Assembly (NCBI RefSeq): GCF_016909125.1
Contig: NZ_JAFBFD010000024.1
Span: 1 to 46,937 of the forward strand
Source: Enterococcus lemanii
GTDB taxonomy: Bacteria; Bacillota; Bacilli; Lactobacillales; Enterococcaceae
Length of the DNA stretch: 46,937 bases
Reading direction: 5' to 3'
Positions 7,304-17,708 of the stretch are shown piece after piece; position 1 is the stretch's first letter, and each line of letters starts with the position of its first letter. The position numbers and the translations under genes were made by a program. The notes beneath the pieces are model-generated. The model saw nothing but the letters and a program-made list of their open reading frames with translations, was not told the origin of the DNA and did no database searches.

Positions 7304-9568
7304 TTAAGCAAGAGGGAGTGAGCAAGTTTCATTCAATGTAATTTGTTCTTCGTAAACGTTAAAACGTAAAGGTTCTCCTTCTAATAAGCGGAAATTCACT
7401 GTTTCAGCATTAACCGTCACAAAAATTAACCGGCCACGATAGTTAATGTGAAAAGCATAAGAGCGCCAAGCTTTTGGTAAAAATGGTGCAAAACTTAGTT
7501 CGTTCCCAAAAGTTTTCATTTGCGCAAAACCTTGGACAATCGCTAGCCAACTACCGGTCATCGAAGTAATGTGCAAGCCATCTTCCGTATCGTTGTTGTA
7601 GTTATCTAAATCAAGGCGTGCGGTGCGCTCATACATTTCTAACGCTTTTTCTTCTAAACCAAGTTCGGCAGCTAAAATCGCATGGATACTTGGAGAAAGG
7701 GACGATTCATGAACGGTCATTGGTTCATAAAATTCAAAGTTTGCTCGTTTTTCTTCTAACGTAAACTGATCACCAAAGAAATAAATTCCTTGTAAAACGT
7801 CGGCTTGTTTAATAAAACAAGAACGTAAAATATGATCCCATGACCATTTTTGATTAAGTGGCAAGTGAATCGGGTCTAATTCTGCCACCGACATTAACTC
7901 TTTATCTAAGAAAGTGTCGTGTTGGACGAAAACGCCTAATTCTTGATCAACTGGGAAATACATTTTTTCAATAATTTCTTGCCAGTGCGCTTGTTCCTCC
8001 GCAGAGATGGTTACGCTTGTTTCATTTTCGTAGTTTAAATAATTTTCTAATGTATAACGTAAAACCCAAGTGGCCACTGTATTCGTGTACCAGTTATTAT
8101 TCACGTTATTTTCGTATTCGTTTGGACCGGTAACGCCGTGAATCATATATTTGTTGGTGCGTTTTGAAAAGTGTACACGATCTGCCCAGAAGCGCGCAAT
8201 TTCGACTAAAACTTCTAAACCTTCTTGTTTTAAGTAACGGTCATCGCCAGTATAGTTTGTATAGTTATAAATCGCATAAGCAATCGCACCATTGCGGTGA
8301 ATCTCTTCAAAAGTAATTTCCCACTCGTTATGACACTCAACGCCAGTAAAAGTCACCATCGGATAAAGGGCGCCTTTTAAGCCTTGTTGACGGGCGTTAT
8401 GTTGTGCTTGTGGCAATTGGTTGTGGCGGTATTTTAATAAGTTTTTGGTGACTTCTGGTTTGGCTAACGCTAGGTAAAGTGGCACGGCGTAAGCTTCGGT
8501 ATCCCAATACGTAGCCCCACCGTATTTTTCACCGGTAAAGCCTTTTGGCCCGATATTTAGACGCTCATCTTCACCGTAATACGTTGCAAAAAGTTGGAAT
8601 AAATTAAAGCGAATCCCTTGTTGGGCCGCGTCATCGCCTTCAATGAGGACATCAGCGAGTTCCCAACGTTTTTGCCAAGCGCGGACGTGTTCGGCTTTTA
8701 ATTGCGCATAATCTGCTCCAAAATCATTGAATAATTGTTGTGCGAATGGTACTTGTTGCGCGGCTTTTGTATCGCGACTCGTCACAATAAGCACTTGTTT
8801 TTCTAACGTTACTTGTTCATTGGTTTTTAAATCGAAGGTAAAGTGTTGGCTCATGCAGAGTGGTTCGCTCGTTGTTTTATCACTCGGCAGATTATGAGCC
8901 ATACTAGCCGTAATCGTAAATTGTTCAATCCCAAAATCATTTGCAACCGTTTGCGTTGTTAAAAAACTTCTCCCGTCCGCTTCATGAGTGGCAATGGCTT
9001 GCCAAAACATTTCATCGTAATTGCTATCTTCGTTTTGAATGTTGTTATCTAATTTTGAAATGACTTCAATTTTAGCTTGTCCCGCTAAAACTTTCGCCTT
9101 CATTTGAATCATTGCGAGTTCTTTTTTTACGACACTTAAAAAACGCTCAAAGGTAAACGCGACACTTGTTTCACCAATTGTTACCGTAAATTTACGGGTT
9201 AAGAGCCCTTTTTCCATATCGAGTTCTAAGTAAAAATCTTGTACGTCCATTTTGGCTAAATCAATTTCTTGCTCATTCACGAAAATGGACATGGCTGTAA
9301 AGTTCACGGCATTGATCACTTTTCCGAAATATTCTGGGTAACCATTTTTCCACCAGCCCACTCGGGTTTTATCAGGAAACCAAACTCCAGCCAAATAAGT
9401 GCCGAGATGGTGATCACCACTATAACTTTCTTCAAAATTCCCACGCATCCCCATATAGCCATTCCCAATACTGGTTAAGGATTCTTGTAAGCGACGATTT
9501 TCTTTATCAAGTTGGTGAGTTTTAATTTTCCAAGGATCTATTTCAAATAAACGCTGAATCGATTTCAT
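7304..9568 (-). CDS. mapA: Maltose phosphorylase, glycoside hydrolase family 65
   Basis: A 754-residue cytoplasmic enzyme that phosphorolyses maltose to beta-glucose-1-phosphate and glucose. The GH65 layout is complete: N-terminal beta-sandwich (about 1-270), linker, (alpha/alpha)6 barrel (about 310-690) and a small C-terminal sheet. [11 protein letters not shown] gives the catalytic acid Glu484, matching the known position in lactobacillal maltose phosphorylase, and W-D-T-E (about 355) and K-G-A-L-Y-P (398-403) are conserved. GGAGG lies 7-8 nt before the ATG. The promoter at 9604-9632 has an operator in its spacer. The beta-phosphoglucomutase needed for the product is not in this window. A different GH65 disaccharide specificity (kojibiose, trehalose) is possible but fits the context less well. 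Confidence 0.9.
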   Translation of the reverse strand: MKSIQRLFEIDPWKIKTHQLDKENRRLQESLTSIGNGYMGMRGNFEESYSGDHHLGTYLAGVWFPDKTRVGWWKNGYPEYFGKVINAVNFTAMSIFVNEQEIDLAKMDVQDFYLELDMEKGLLTRKFTVTIGETSVAFTFERFLSVVKKELAMIQMKAKVLAGQAKIEVISKLDNNIQNEDSNYDEMFWQAIATHEADGRSFLTTQTVANDFGIEQFTITASMAHNLPSDKTTSEPLCMSQHFTFDLKTNEQVTLEKQVLIVTSRDTKAAQQVPFAQQLFNDFGADYAQLKAEHVRAWQKRWELADVLIEGDDAAQQGIRFNLFQLFATYYGEDERLNIGPKGFTGEKYGGATYWDTEAYAVPLYLALAKPEVTKNLLKYRHNQLPQAQHNARQQGLKGALYPMVTFTGVECHNEWEITFEEIHRNGAIAYAIYNYTNYTGDDRYLKQEGLEVLVEIARFWADRVHFSKRTNKYMIHGVTGPNEYENNVNNNWYTNTVATWVLRYTLENYLNYENETSVTISAEEQAHWQEIIEKMYFPVDQELGVFVQHDTFLDKELMSVAELDPIHLPLNQKWSWDHILRSCFIKQADVLQGIYFFGDQFTLEEKRANFEFYEPMTVHESSLSPSIHAILAAELGLEEKALEMYERTARLDLDNYNNDTEDGLHITSMTGSWLAIVQGFAQMKTFGNELSFAPFLPKAWRSYAFHINYRGRLIFVTVNAETVNFRLLEGEPLRFNVYEEQITLNETCSLPLA

Positions 9569-9603
9569 TTTAACGCCTCCAAATGTTCTCTATTTATAGT
9601 TAC

Positions 9604-9632
9604 ATCATAAACGCAATCGGTTGCGTAGTCAA
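9604..9632 (-). promoter_or_regulatory. mapA promoter with LacI-type operator in the spacer
   Basis: On the minus strand TTGACT (9627-9632) and TATGAT (9604-9609) are separated by exactly 17 bp. The spacer contains the near-perfect 16-bp palindrome ACGCAACCGATTGCGT (9611-9626), with the central C-G typical of LacI/GalR operators and close to the CGCAAACGTTTGCG form known for MalR proteins. A repressor bound there would block RNA polymerase directly. The adjacent malR product is the obvious candidate. Confidence 0.8.
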
Positions 9633-9711
9633 GTAAGATTCTTTCGTCCTAAGAGGGAAAAATTCCTAAATTTGGGAAACGCCCGGTAAATGCGGGAACG
9701 ACAAGGAAATA

Positions 9712-9720
9712 TGCTATAAT
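9712..9720 (+). promoter_or_regulatory. Extended -10 promoter element for the EEP phosphatase gene
   Basis: TGCTATAAT is a perfect extended -10 (TGn then TATAAT), 31 bp before the start codon. I see no clear -35. The divergent mapA promoter lies about 80 bp away. Confidence 0.6.
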
Positions 9721-9751
9721 TTATTTGAAGATAAAGGAAGTAGGAAGATAG

Positions 9752-10597
9752 ATGAAAATATTAACATTAAATACGCATAGCTGGTTAGAAGAACAGCAAG
9801 CTGAAAAAATGGACCGCCTTGTTGAAAAAATTGTAACTGAAGATTATGATTTGATTGCCTTACAAGAAGTCAATCAACGCGTAGGAGGAGAGCGCGCCGT
9901 TTTAGATGATTGGTATTGTCTAAATGAAGACAATGACCGCTTTCCGATTTTAGTGGATAATTTCGCTAAAGTTTTAGCCGAAAGATTACAAATTGCTGAT
10001 TGTGATTATTACTGGACGTGGGCGTTTAGCCATATCGGTTATGAAGTCTTTGAAGAAGGTTTGGCTTTGTTTTCTAAGACGCCTTTATTAAGTACTTGTA
10101 CACGCGTTTCAGCTTGTGATGATTTTGCGGATGCGCGCCGTCGTATTTTATTAAGCGCGGTAACGGAACACCAAGGACAACTCTACACGTTTGCTAGTGC
10201 CCATCATTCTTGGTGGGAAAATGGTGCTTTTCAAATCGAATGGCAACAAGCTGAAGCTTATTTGAAACAAAGTCCGTACCCGATTATTCTAGCAGGCGAT
10301 TTTAACCAAATTGCTGGTACAAAAGGACATGATTTAATTTTAGCGAGCGAATTAAAACTTCAAGACGCCTACTTAGCCGCAGAAGTTAAAATTGGAGCCG
10401 CGACGATTGAAGGGCCCATTGCTGGTTGGGAAGAAGTGGCAGAAGCGTTACGAATTGATTATGTCTTTTTCACGGATGCGTGGGTTGCCAAAAAGTATGA
10501 GGTCGTTTTTGAAGGCCAACGTGAGCCTTTAGTCAGTGATCATTTTGGCGTGGCCGTTGAGTTGTTGCTAAATAAAAAATGCTTAGAAAAATCTTGA
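9752..10597 (+). CDS. mapP: Endonuclease/exonuclease/phosphatase-fold protein, probable maltose 6'-phosphate phosphatase
   Basis: A 281-residue DNase I-like phosphoesterase with the standard metal and catalytic motifs: N-T-H (7-9), L-Q-E-V-N with Glu39, S-A-H-H-S near 150, G-D-F-N (182-185) and the terminal S-D-H (262-264). No signal peptide or membrane segment is seen. The protein family alone would only support 'EEP hydrolase'. The context sharpens it: the gene is divergent from maltose phosphorylase, and in Enterococcus faecalis an enzyme of this same fold, MapP, dephosphorylates maltose-6'-phosphate so that maltose phosphorylase can act. I therefore infer MapP. The stop codon lies inside the terminator that follows. 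A second EEP protein at 21769 is shorter and has no sugar context. Confidence 0.68.
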   Translation: MKILTLNTHSWLEEQQAEKMDRLVEKIVTEDYDLIALQEVNQRVGGERAVLDDWYCLNEDNDRFPILVDNFAKVLAERLQIADCDYYWTWAFSHIGYEVFEEGLALFSKTPLLSTCTRVSACDDFADARRRILLSAVTEHQGQLYTFASAHHSWWENGAFQIEWQQAEAYLKQSPYPIILAGDFNQIAGTKGHDLILASELKLQDAYLAAEVKIGAATIEGPIAGWEEVAEALRIDYVFFTDAWVAKKYEVVFEGQREPLVSDHFGVAVELLLNKKCLEKS

Positions 10598-10620
10598 AAA
10601 AGATTTTTCTAAGCATTTTT
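10574..10620. terminator. Bidirectional terminator between the mapP and crr genes
   Basis: A roughly 21-bp stem with GAAA as loop (10596-10599) and A/T tracts on both sides. It serves the convergent plus-strand phosphatase gene and the minus-strand glv operon ending with the IIA gene. Confidence 0.87.
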
Positions 10621-10628
10621 GTTTGTGT

Positions 10629-11093
10629 TTATAAATCAAATAACGGTGCTTGTTGTTCCGTTTGGCCAAGCGGATAATCAGGGATGGTTTTTTCTTCTGG
10701 AAATAAAATAACGAGTAAATCGTCTTTGCCTTGTTCTTTTAAAAAGGCGCGGTCGATTTTAGCTAGCCGTGTGTTCGGCGTCACTAAGTCGTTTTCTTTT
10801 ACAAAAATTTCAAAACCCGCACCATTTAACTCAACCGTATCTAAGCCCATGTGCAGTAAAATCGCTTTTTTGTCTTTTGTTTCCAGACTAATCGCATGTT
10901 TAGTTGGAAAAACCGACGTTACCCGCCCTTCAATCGGAGCGTAAATTTCGTCGCTGGCCAGTTCAATTGCTAGGCCTGGTCCCATCATCCCTTCAGAAAA
11001 AACGGGATCAGGTACTTGCGCAAGTGCAATCACGGTTCCGTTGGTGGGGGCATGGAAGGCTAATGTTTGTTTCTTTTTAAAAAATGAGAACAT
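10629..11093 (-). CDS. crr: PTS glucose-family EIIA domain protein (Crr-like)
   Basis: A 154-residue single-domain EIIA of the glucose family, which passes phosphate from HPr to an EIIB. His81 in L-L-H-M-G-L-D-T-V is the phosphorylated residue and His66 in K-H-A-I-S-L the partner. The motif F-H-A-P-T-N-G near residue 13 and the A-P-I-E-G-R-V near 52 are also conserved. The start at 11093 was chosen by homology, with AAAGGA 11 nt upstream. An in-frame upstream extension runs through the neighbouring gene and has no family similarity. It is the last gene of the glv operon, whose transporter has no IIA domain, so this is probably its dedicated phosphate donor rather than a general Crr. Confidence 0.88.
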   Translation of the reverse strand: MFSFFKKKQTLAFHAPTNGTVIALAQVPDPVFSEGMMGPGLAIELASDEIYAPIEGRVTSVFPTKHAISLETKDKKAILLHMGLDTVELNGAGFEIFVKENDLVTPNTRLAKIDRAFLKEQGKDDLLVILFPEEKTIPDYPLGQTEQQAPLFDL

Positions 11094-11095
11094 AA

Positions 11096-11554
11096 TTAAT
11101 TCAATCCTTTCAATCGTAAATTTAAAAAGGTGACGAGTAAGCTGAAAAGCAGTAGGGCGAAGGCACTTGCCCAAACAATCCATGTTTGTTTAGTAGTAGG
11201 GTTTTCGCAATCATGAGAATCTAAAAAATGATAGGAAAGATAAGCTAAAAGCACTCCAGGAAAGTTGAATAATAGCAATTGTTGGACGATAGCAAAAAGT
11301 AAGAATTTTCCTAGGAGACCTTGTTTGCTGTTTGAAATTTGTCGAACGTAATAAAAAAGTGAGGTCATCATTAAAAGTAAGCAAGTCACGAGTAAGCTTA
11401 CCGTATAGGTCGGATTACTTGTGAGTAAAATAGTAAACGTTTGTCCTTTCAAGACACTAGTAAAAAGCAAAAATAAAAAGAAAAAAGCCGAAATAACTAA
11501 CCAATACCCCATTAAGAGGTGTTTCATAAAAGGTTTTGCTTTCAAAAAGCTCAT
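11096..11554 (-). CDS. Small multispanning membrane protein of unknown function
   Basis: I do not recognise this 152-residue protein. It has four hydrophobic segments at about 13-33, 48-68, 83-108 and 125-147, with short basic loops, so it is an integral membrane protein. Its start overlaps the RpiR-type regulator stop as ATGA and its stop is two bases from the IIA start, so it is firmly part of the glv operon. A role accessory to sugar uptake or sensing can be guessed from position only. Confidence 0.7.
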   Translation of the reverse strand: MSFLKAKPFMKHLLMGYWLVISAFFFLFLLFTSVLKGQTFTILLTSNPTYTVSLLVTCLLLMMTSLFYYVRQISNSKQGLLGKFLLFAIVQQLLLFNFPGVLLAYLSYHFLDSHDCENPTTKQTWIVWASAFALLLFSLLVTFLNLRLKGLN

Positions 11555-12324
11555 GTTGATTCCTCCACTTGTTGTTGATAAATACCATAAGAACGATATA
11601 AATAATCAATTAATACATGAATTGAAATTAAAGAAATCACTTCTTTCTTTTTCTTCCCAATATTAAAACTCGAGCAATAATAATTTAAATGATGGGTACT
11701 ATTACGGGCAAAATAATTATTACCAGACGCGGTAATGGTTAAAACAGGGATTTTTCGCGCTTGAAAAGAAGTTAGATTCATTTTTACATCATCGGTTTCA
11801 CCACTCACAGAAGAAATGACGACACAATCTTCCGCCGTAATCATCGGCATGGCAACGTCTAATTCTGTTTTATTTGGGATTAAAATCACTCTTTTTTCAA
11901 GTGTTAACATCAGCTTTGAAAATTCTTCGAGTGGCTTTTTTTGTGAAAAACCGGTTGAATAACAATAAATCGTTTTACTGTCATGGAAAAGCTTGTTAAT
12001 TGGTGTGAGATCAATCGAATCCAAATAATGAATCGTTTGCGTGATGTCTTCAATTTGCATGGCAAAAAGTTCTTTTTCACTTGTTTGTTCCAGGGGTTCC
12101 TTGTTTTCATTTTTCAAGAAATATTTAAATTCTGAATATCCTGAAAAACCTAACTTTTTAGTTAATCTTAAAATGGATGATTTAGAAGAATGGACTTGTT
12201 CCGCCAAATCAATAATACTAAGATTTTCTACTTGTCGTGTATTTTCTAAAATATAATACAAAATCGATAAATCCAGTTCACTCAAATCTTTAATATGCTG
12301 ATGGATCAATTGTTCAAATTTCAC
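11551..12324 (-). CDS. glvR: RpiR/MurR-family transcriptional regulator, GlvR-like
   Basis: A 257-residue regulator with an N-terminal winged helix-turn-helix (about 1-75; I-I-D-L-A-E-Q-V-H-S-S-K-S-S-I-L-R-L-T-K-K-L-G-F-S-G in part) and a C-terminal SIS sugar-isomerase domain (about 105-240) that binds a phosphosugar. It follows a GH4 6-phospho-alpha-glucosidase gene, as glvR follows glvA in Bacillus subtilis, where GlvR activates the operon in response to maltose. The likely target is a palindrome upstream of the PTS gene (15389-15402). It is followed by the membrane protein gene with ATGA coupling. Confidence 0.85.
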   Translation of the reverse strand: MKFEQLIHQHIKDLSELDLSILYYILENTRQVENLSIIDLAEQVHSSKSSILRLTKKLGFSGYSEFKYFLKNENKEPLEQTSEKELFAMQIEDITQTIHYLDSIDLTPINKLFHDSKTIYCYSTGFSQKKPLEEFSKLMLTLEKRVILIPNKTELDVAMPMITAEDCVVISSVSGETDDVKMNLTSFQARKIPVLTITASGNNYFARNSTHHLNYYCSSFNIGKKKKEVISLISIHVLIDYLYRSYGIYQQQVEEST

Positions 12325-12391
12325 GTCAGCCCCTCCTTTTTCTAGTATTATACTAGAAAAGAAGGGGCGTCGTGTGAAAACTTTCGCTTGT

Positions 12392-13750
<1,359 letters not shown>

Positions 13751-13762
13751 TTAATCTTGTAT

Positions 13763-15361
13763 CTAATCTTGTATCTCAAGTAGCTTTTCAAATTGTTCGC
13801 GCACTTGTGGGACATCTAAACCGACGATGACTTGAAAGGCATTGCCGTTTCGCACGACACCATGTGCACCGCCTGAACGAAATGAATCATCCGGTAACAC
13901 GAGTGATTCGTCTTTTACCGTAATTCGTAGACGTGTTGCGCAATTATTGACTTTGTCGATATTATCGGTGCCACCGAAACTTTCTAAAAAGACGGCTGCT
14001 TGTTCTAAATAACGATTGCTTGCCATAGCAGGTGTTTTTTCACCTAGCGTGCCAGCTTTTTTTTCTTTATAATCTTTTTTGCTAAATAATTTAATTTCGG
14101 CGTCATCAATTTCTCGACCAGGCGTTGCTAAATTCATTTTGACAATTAAATAACGGAAAACAAAGAAATAAATGACGGTGAAGCTTAAACCAATCGCTAA
14201 TTGAGTGAATATCATCCCTTTATGATTGGCAAATAAAGGAATCCAGTTCTTAGCTAATAAATCAAGGAAACCACCGCCCATATCACCAACAACCCCAAAA
14301 GCAAACATGGTTGCTGACATTGAGGCCGCAAGTAATGCGTGAATTAAAAAGAGTGGCGGAGAGATAAATAAGAACGTAAATTCAAGCGGTTCCGTAATCC
14401 CAGCTAAAAAGGCCGTTAATGTAATCGGGATTAAAATCGAAAGAACGCGTTTTTTATTTTCAGGGCGTGCCGTAAAGTAAAGAGCCGCTGCGATTCCGAG
14501 AGAACCAAACATTTTTGAGTTGCCGTGTAAAGCAAAGCCACCTTCTGGGAAAAGTTGTTTCACAGGTGTTGTCGACGCAGAGAAACTATTTAAGTTAGCC
14601 ATCCAAGCCTTCGTAATCCCTTCCGGAACCACTGCTGGACCAAAAACAAATGGTGAATAAATAAAGTGATGCAATCCAGTTGGAATTAAAATCCGCTCTA
14701 AGAACGTATAAATCCAGACGCCTAAAACGCCTGAAGTAGCTAAAAATCCTTGCATGGAGCTAATCCCAAATTGAATTTTCGGCCAAATTAAACAAACGAG
14801 AAAGGCCATTGGAACCATCGTGAAAAAGCCGATAATAACGACTAAAGAAGAACCTTGGAAAATTCCTAAGAAATCCGGCAATTTCGTATCAAAAAAGCGG
14901 TTATGAATGAAAACAACAATCGCAGAAATCACAATCGCTCCGACAATTCCCGTATCGAGCGTTTGAATGCCGGCAATTAATTTCATACCACTTTCACCAC
15001 CGACTTCTTGGAAGAAATCAACCCCAAAGAATGGACCAAAATATTTTAACATGCCACTGACGAAGTATTGGAACGTTAAATACACCACAAAAGCTTCCAT
15101 AACTGCTCGGGCATTGGCTTTTTTAGCTAAACCAATCGGTAAACCAATCACAAACAATAATTCCATTTGATTGAAAACAGTCCAAGCCCCGTCTTCTAAA
15201 ATCGACCAAACACTATACCAAGTCGTGCCCTCTGTCGCGATACTGCCGACTAACATTGGATTTTTAAAAATAATTGCAAGAGAAACCATTAAACCAGAAA
15301 ACGAAAAGAGTAATACCGGGGTAAACATGGCTCCACCGAACCTTTGTACTTTTTCCATCAT
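13763..15361 (-). CDS. glvC: PTS alpha-glucoside transporter, EIICB (GlvC/MalP-like)
   Basis: A 532-residue PTS permease of the glucose superfamily. Residues 1-420 form the EIIC membrane domain with about ten hydrophobic segments and the G-I-T-E-P-L-E-F-T-F loop. Residues 450-532 are EIIB, with the phosphorylated Cys474 in N-N-C-A-T-R-L-R. There is no EIIA; the crr-like gene at the end of the operon fills that gap. The ATG-ATG pair at 15361 is chosen because homologues begin M-M-x-K-I/V-Q-R-F-G and GAAGGAG lies 12 nt upstream. Likely substrates are maltose and other alpha-glucosides. The gene is first in the operon, behind a cre site and an operator-like palindrome. Confidence 0.9.
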   Translation of the reverse strand: MMEKVQRFGGAMFTPVLLFSFSGLMVSLAIIFKNPMLVGSIATEGTTWYSVWSILEDGAWTVFNQMELLFVIGLPIGLAKKANARAVMEAFVVYLTFQYFVSGMLKYFGPFFGVDFFQEVGGESGMKLIAGIQTLDTGIVGAIVISAIVVFIHNRFFDTKLPDFLGIFQGSSLVVIIGFFTMVPMAFLVCLIWPKIQFGISSMQGFLATSGVLGVWIYTFLERILIPTGLHHFIYSPFVFGPAVVPEGITKAWMANLNSFSASTTPVKQLFPEGGFALHGNSKMFGSLGIAAALYFTARPENKKRVLSILIPITLTAFLAGITEPLEFTFLFISPPLFLIHALLAASMSATMFAFGVVGDMGGGFLDLLAKNWIPLFANHKGMIFTQLAIGLSFTVIYFFVFRYLIVKMNLATPGREIDDAEIKLFSKKDYKEKKAGTLGEKTPAMASNRYLEQAAVFLESFGGTDNIDKVNNCATRLRITVKDESLVLPDDSFRSGGAHGVVRNGNAFQVIVGLDVPQVREQFEKLLEIQD

Positions 15362-15388
15362 AAAACCAAACAACTCCTTCAATAAGAT

Positions 15389-15402
15389 TTATCAATTGAT
15401 AA
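15389..15402. promoter_or_regulatory. 14-bp perfect palindrome at the glvC leader, candidate GlvR site
   Basis: TTATCAATTGATAA is a perfect palindrome lying just downstream of the candidate -10 and before the ribosome binding site. Its position suits a local regulator, and the RpiR-type protein of the operon is the simplest candidate. No direct evidence links them. Confidence 0.45.
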
Positions 15403-15406
15403 GATA

Positions 15407-15435
15407 ACTGTACGCTAAGCTGATAACGGTTACAA
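15407..15435 (-). promoter_or_regulatory. Candidate glvC promoter overlapped by a CcpA cre site
   Basis: Minus-strand TTGTAACCGTTATCA (15421-15435) matches every position of the cre consensus WTGNAANCGNWWNCA. Its first six bases (TTGTAA) can also serve as a -35 with TACAGT (15407-15412) 17 bp away. The cre match is strong and the promoter call moderate. Binding of CcpA here would repress the operon during growth on preferred sugars. Confidence 0.72.
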
Positions 15436-15513
15436 CAAGTTCCCGTAGAACTGGGAAGAATTAAGAAGACTGGAATAAAGCGCCAAGTCCCGGGAAATTT
15501 CCCATAATTTATT

Positions 15514-15544
15514 AAAAAAAGCCCTGAAGTGCCTCTCTTCAGGG
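15514..15544 (-). terminator. Terminator after gatD
   Basis: On the minus strand CCCTGAAG and CTTCAGGG form an 8-bp stem around a 7-nt loop, followed by C and seven T. It lies just past the gatD stop codon. Confidence 0.85.
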
Positions 15545-15555
15545 ATCTTTGAACA

Positions 15556-16218
15556 TTATTCACCATATTTTTTAGTTAAAGCAAGCGATAATAAACGTTG
15601 GGCAAGGTGTTCATTACGAGCTAAAATGGGCCCGTGAAAATAAGAACCAAAAACATTACGGTAAATAACACCTTCACTTTGATCTTCACCATTATTCCCG
15701 TGGCCTTCCAAAACTTTTCCAAGTGGTCTTTCGCTAGCCCCAAGGAACGTTCGGCCGTTATGGTTTTCAAAACCGAGATACGTTTCATCAAACGTTTCAT
15801 TATAGATTTTAATATCACCAGTAAAGCGTTGATTGTCTTGATTGAGCGTATAGTGATCGAGGGCCCCGATACCTTCGATTTTTTCTCCATTTGCTGTAAT
15901 ATAATAGTGGCCTAATAACTGGTAACCACCACAAATAGCGAGTAAAACACCATCGTTTTCGATGTATTCAATCAAAGCAGCTTTTTTTGTTTGAAGATCT
16001 TTTGAAACAATTTTTTGTTCATAATCTTGTCCACCACCAAAAAAGACAAAATCATAGTGATCTGGTTCAAAAGTATCATATAGACTGACCATCTCAATGC
16101 TGAAATCAACGTTAATTTTTTTAGCCAAGTAATTTAAAACGAGTAAGTTGCCATTGTCGCCATAAGTATTGAGTAAATTCCCATAAAGGTGGGCCACTCG
16201 TAATTGTTTTTTCGTCAT
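15556..16218 (-). CDS. gatD: Lipid II isoglutaminyl synthase, glutamine amidotransferase subunit
   Basis: A 220-residue class I glutamine amidotransferase of the CobB/CobQ type. It releases ammonia from glutamine for MurT, which amidates the D-glutamate of lipid II. The nucleophile is Cys96 in [11 protein letters not shown] and the paired histidine is His195 in G-S-Y-F-H-G-P, the usual GatD pattern with no separate acidic residue. Its start overlaps the murT stop by one base (TAATG), as expected for subunits made in equal amounts. In Gram-positive cocci this amidation is needed for efficient transpeptidation and affects beta-lactam and lysozyme susceptibility. Confidence 0.93.
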   Translation of the reverse strand: MTKKQLRVAHLYGNLLNTYGDNGNLLVLNYLAKKINVDFSIEMVSLYDTFEPDHYDFVFFGGGQDYEQKIVSKDLQTKKAALIEYIENDGVLLAICGGYQLLGHYYITANGEKIEGIGALDHYTLNQDNQRFTGDIKIYNETFDETYLGFENHNGRTFLGASERPLGKVLEGHGNNGEDQSEGVIYRNVFGSYFHGPILARNEHLAQRLLSLALTKKYGE

Positions 16219-17564
16219 TACTTTTGCCCTCCTTTTAAGATACCTTGTTCGGTTAGTTTTTTACGCAGTTGTAAGACGGCCGTGTAAGTCGCTAAAATAT
16301 AAACGTGTTCCGTTTCAAGTTGTGGAATTTGAGCAATGACTTGATCGAAAGTCGCGAGTTCTTGAATTTTATCTTCTGCAATTCCTGCTACTTTTAAGCG
16401 GAACGTCATATCTTTCCGGCGCTCTCCACCTGTAATCACTTGTGGAATCGTATGTTTCGTTAAGTTTTCGTATTCGCCATCCCAAATCCAACTGACATCG
16501 ACGCCATCCGCATAGTTGGCGTTTAACAAGCAAACCAGTGAAAAATCATAAGGCGCTAAATCAATCATCTCAATCACTTGATTTAAACCGACCGGATTTT
16601 TAACTAAGACCAAGGTACATTTTTTATCCCCGATTTGAATCACTTCTTGGCGGCCAAAAACTTTTTCATCATAAGCTAAAGCAGCTTTCATTTTTTCAGG
16701 AGCCACGTGATAATATTCCCCAACCGCCGTAGCAGCTAAAGCATTATAAATATTGTACATGCCGCCGACTTCAATTTGATAGTCATTGCCGTCAATCGTA
16801 AACGCCGAGGAAGTGTTGGTCATTTCTCCGAGTGCTGTTAATTGATAAGTTAATTCGGGACGTTTGAAATCACAATTTGGGCAATAATATTTGCCTAAAT
16901 TTGCATAAGTAATCATTTTATAATGTAAAATATGTTGGCAATTTGGACATAAAATGCCGTCGGTGTTATAGTGGGCCATCTGTTCAACGTCGGCTTGATG
17001 ATTAAAACCATAATAAACTCGAGGGTTTATCGTTGCGACCGAGTTAAAAATAGGCGAATCGCCATTTGCTAAAATCGTTGCTTGCGGTGCTTTTTTCACC
17101 CCGTCAAGAATCATTTGATACGTCGAGTAAATTTCCCCATAGCGATCCATTTGGTCACGGAAAATATTAGTGAAGACAAAGAGTTCGGGTTGAATGAAAT
17201 CCGTCACTTTCGTTAAACTGGCTTCATCAATTTCTAACACCGCAAATTTCTTTTGACCTTTATTTTTTGGTGCGTCTAAAAAGGTTGAAACAATTCCTTG
17301 AATCATATTTGAACCGGTTGGATTGGTTAAAACCGGGCCAAATTCTTGTTCTAAAATTTTAACAATTAATGCCGTTGTGAGTGTTTTCCCATTGGTTCCG
17401 GTCACGACAATCACCTGGTAGTCTTTTGCTAAATAATCTAAAATTTTTGGATCAAGCTTCAAGGCTAATTTCCCTGGATAACTCGAACCACCTTTAAAGA
17501 AAGTTTGTAAAATCCAGCGCGAAAACTTACCGGCTGAAGCTGCAAATAAATGCCTTATTTTCAT
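16218..17564 (-). CDS. murT: Lipid II isoglutaminyl synthase, Mur ligase-like subunit
   Basis: A 448-residue Mur ligase homologue. The ATP-binding P-loop V-T-G-T-N-G-K-T lies near residue 55, the middle domain follows, and the C-terminal MurT domain (DUF1727) holds the conserved D-V-S-W-I-W-D near 360 whose Asp completes the GatD active site. Two C-P-N-C pairs, near 206 and 230, form the zinc ribbon characteristic of MurT. The ATG at 17564 has GGGGA 7 nt upstream; a TTG one codon earlier is possible. A promoter with the extended -10 TGGTATGAT lies at 17614-17622 on the minus strand. It forms a two-gene operon with gatD. Confidence 0.93.
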   Translation of the reverse strand: MKIRHLFAASAGKFSRWILQTFFKGGSSYPGKLALKLDPKILDYLAKDYQVIVVTGTNGKTLTTALIVKILEQEFGPVLTNPTGSNMIQGIVSTFLDAPKNKGQKKFAVLEIDEASLTKVTDFIQPELFVFTNIFRDQMDRYGEIYSTYQMILDGVKKAPQATILANGDSPIFNSVATINPRVYYGFNHQADVEQMAHYNTDGILCPNCQHILHYKMITYANLGKYYCPNCDFKRPELTYQLTALGEMTNTSSAFTIDGNDYQIEVGGMYNIYNALAATAVGEYYHVAPEKMKAALAYDEKVFGRQEVIQIGDKKCTLVLVKNPVGLNQVIEMIDLAPYDFSLVCLLNANYADGVDVSWIWDGEYENLTKHTIPQVITGGERRKDMTFRLKVAGIAEDKIQELATFDQVIAQIPQLETEHVYILATYTAVLQLRKKLTEQGILKGGQK

Positions 17565-17613
17565 CAAAATTCCCCATTCGTCCTAAATTAAAAAGAATCA
17601 TAAAATTCAATTA

Positions 17614-17622
17614 ATCATACCA
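17614..17622 (-). promoter_or_regulatory. Extended -10 element for murT-gatD
   Basis: Minus-strand TGGTATGAT is an extended -10 (TGn plus TATGAT) about 50 bp before murT. The -35 region is poor (TTTCAA), as is common for extended -10 promoters. Confidence 0.5.
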
Positions 17623-17683
17623 TATTCGAAGAAAAATTGAAAAAACACTTTAATAAAAATTAAAGGAGTGACCAATAACAAAA

Positions 17684-17707
17684 AAATAGACGAAAGTTCG
17701 TCTATTT
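17684..17707 (-). terminator. Terminator downstream of the first HAD gene
   Basis: AAATAGACGAA (17684-17694) pairs perfectly with 17697-17707, and the minus strand continues with a run of T. It lies beyond IS remnant A, about 120 bp past the HAD stop codon. Confidence 0.65.
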
Positions 17708-17708
17708 A

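Noticed and set aside
9611-9626. cre site in the mapA promoter
   Set aside because: The palindrome resembles cre but fails the second position (T) and the terminal CA of the consensus; a LacI/MalR operator fits better.
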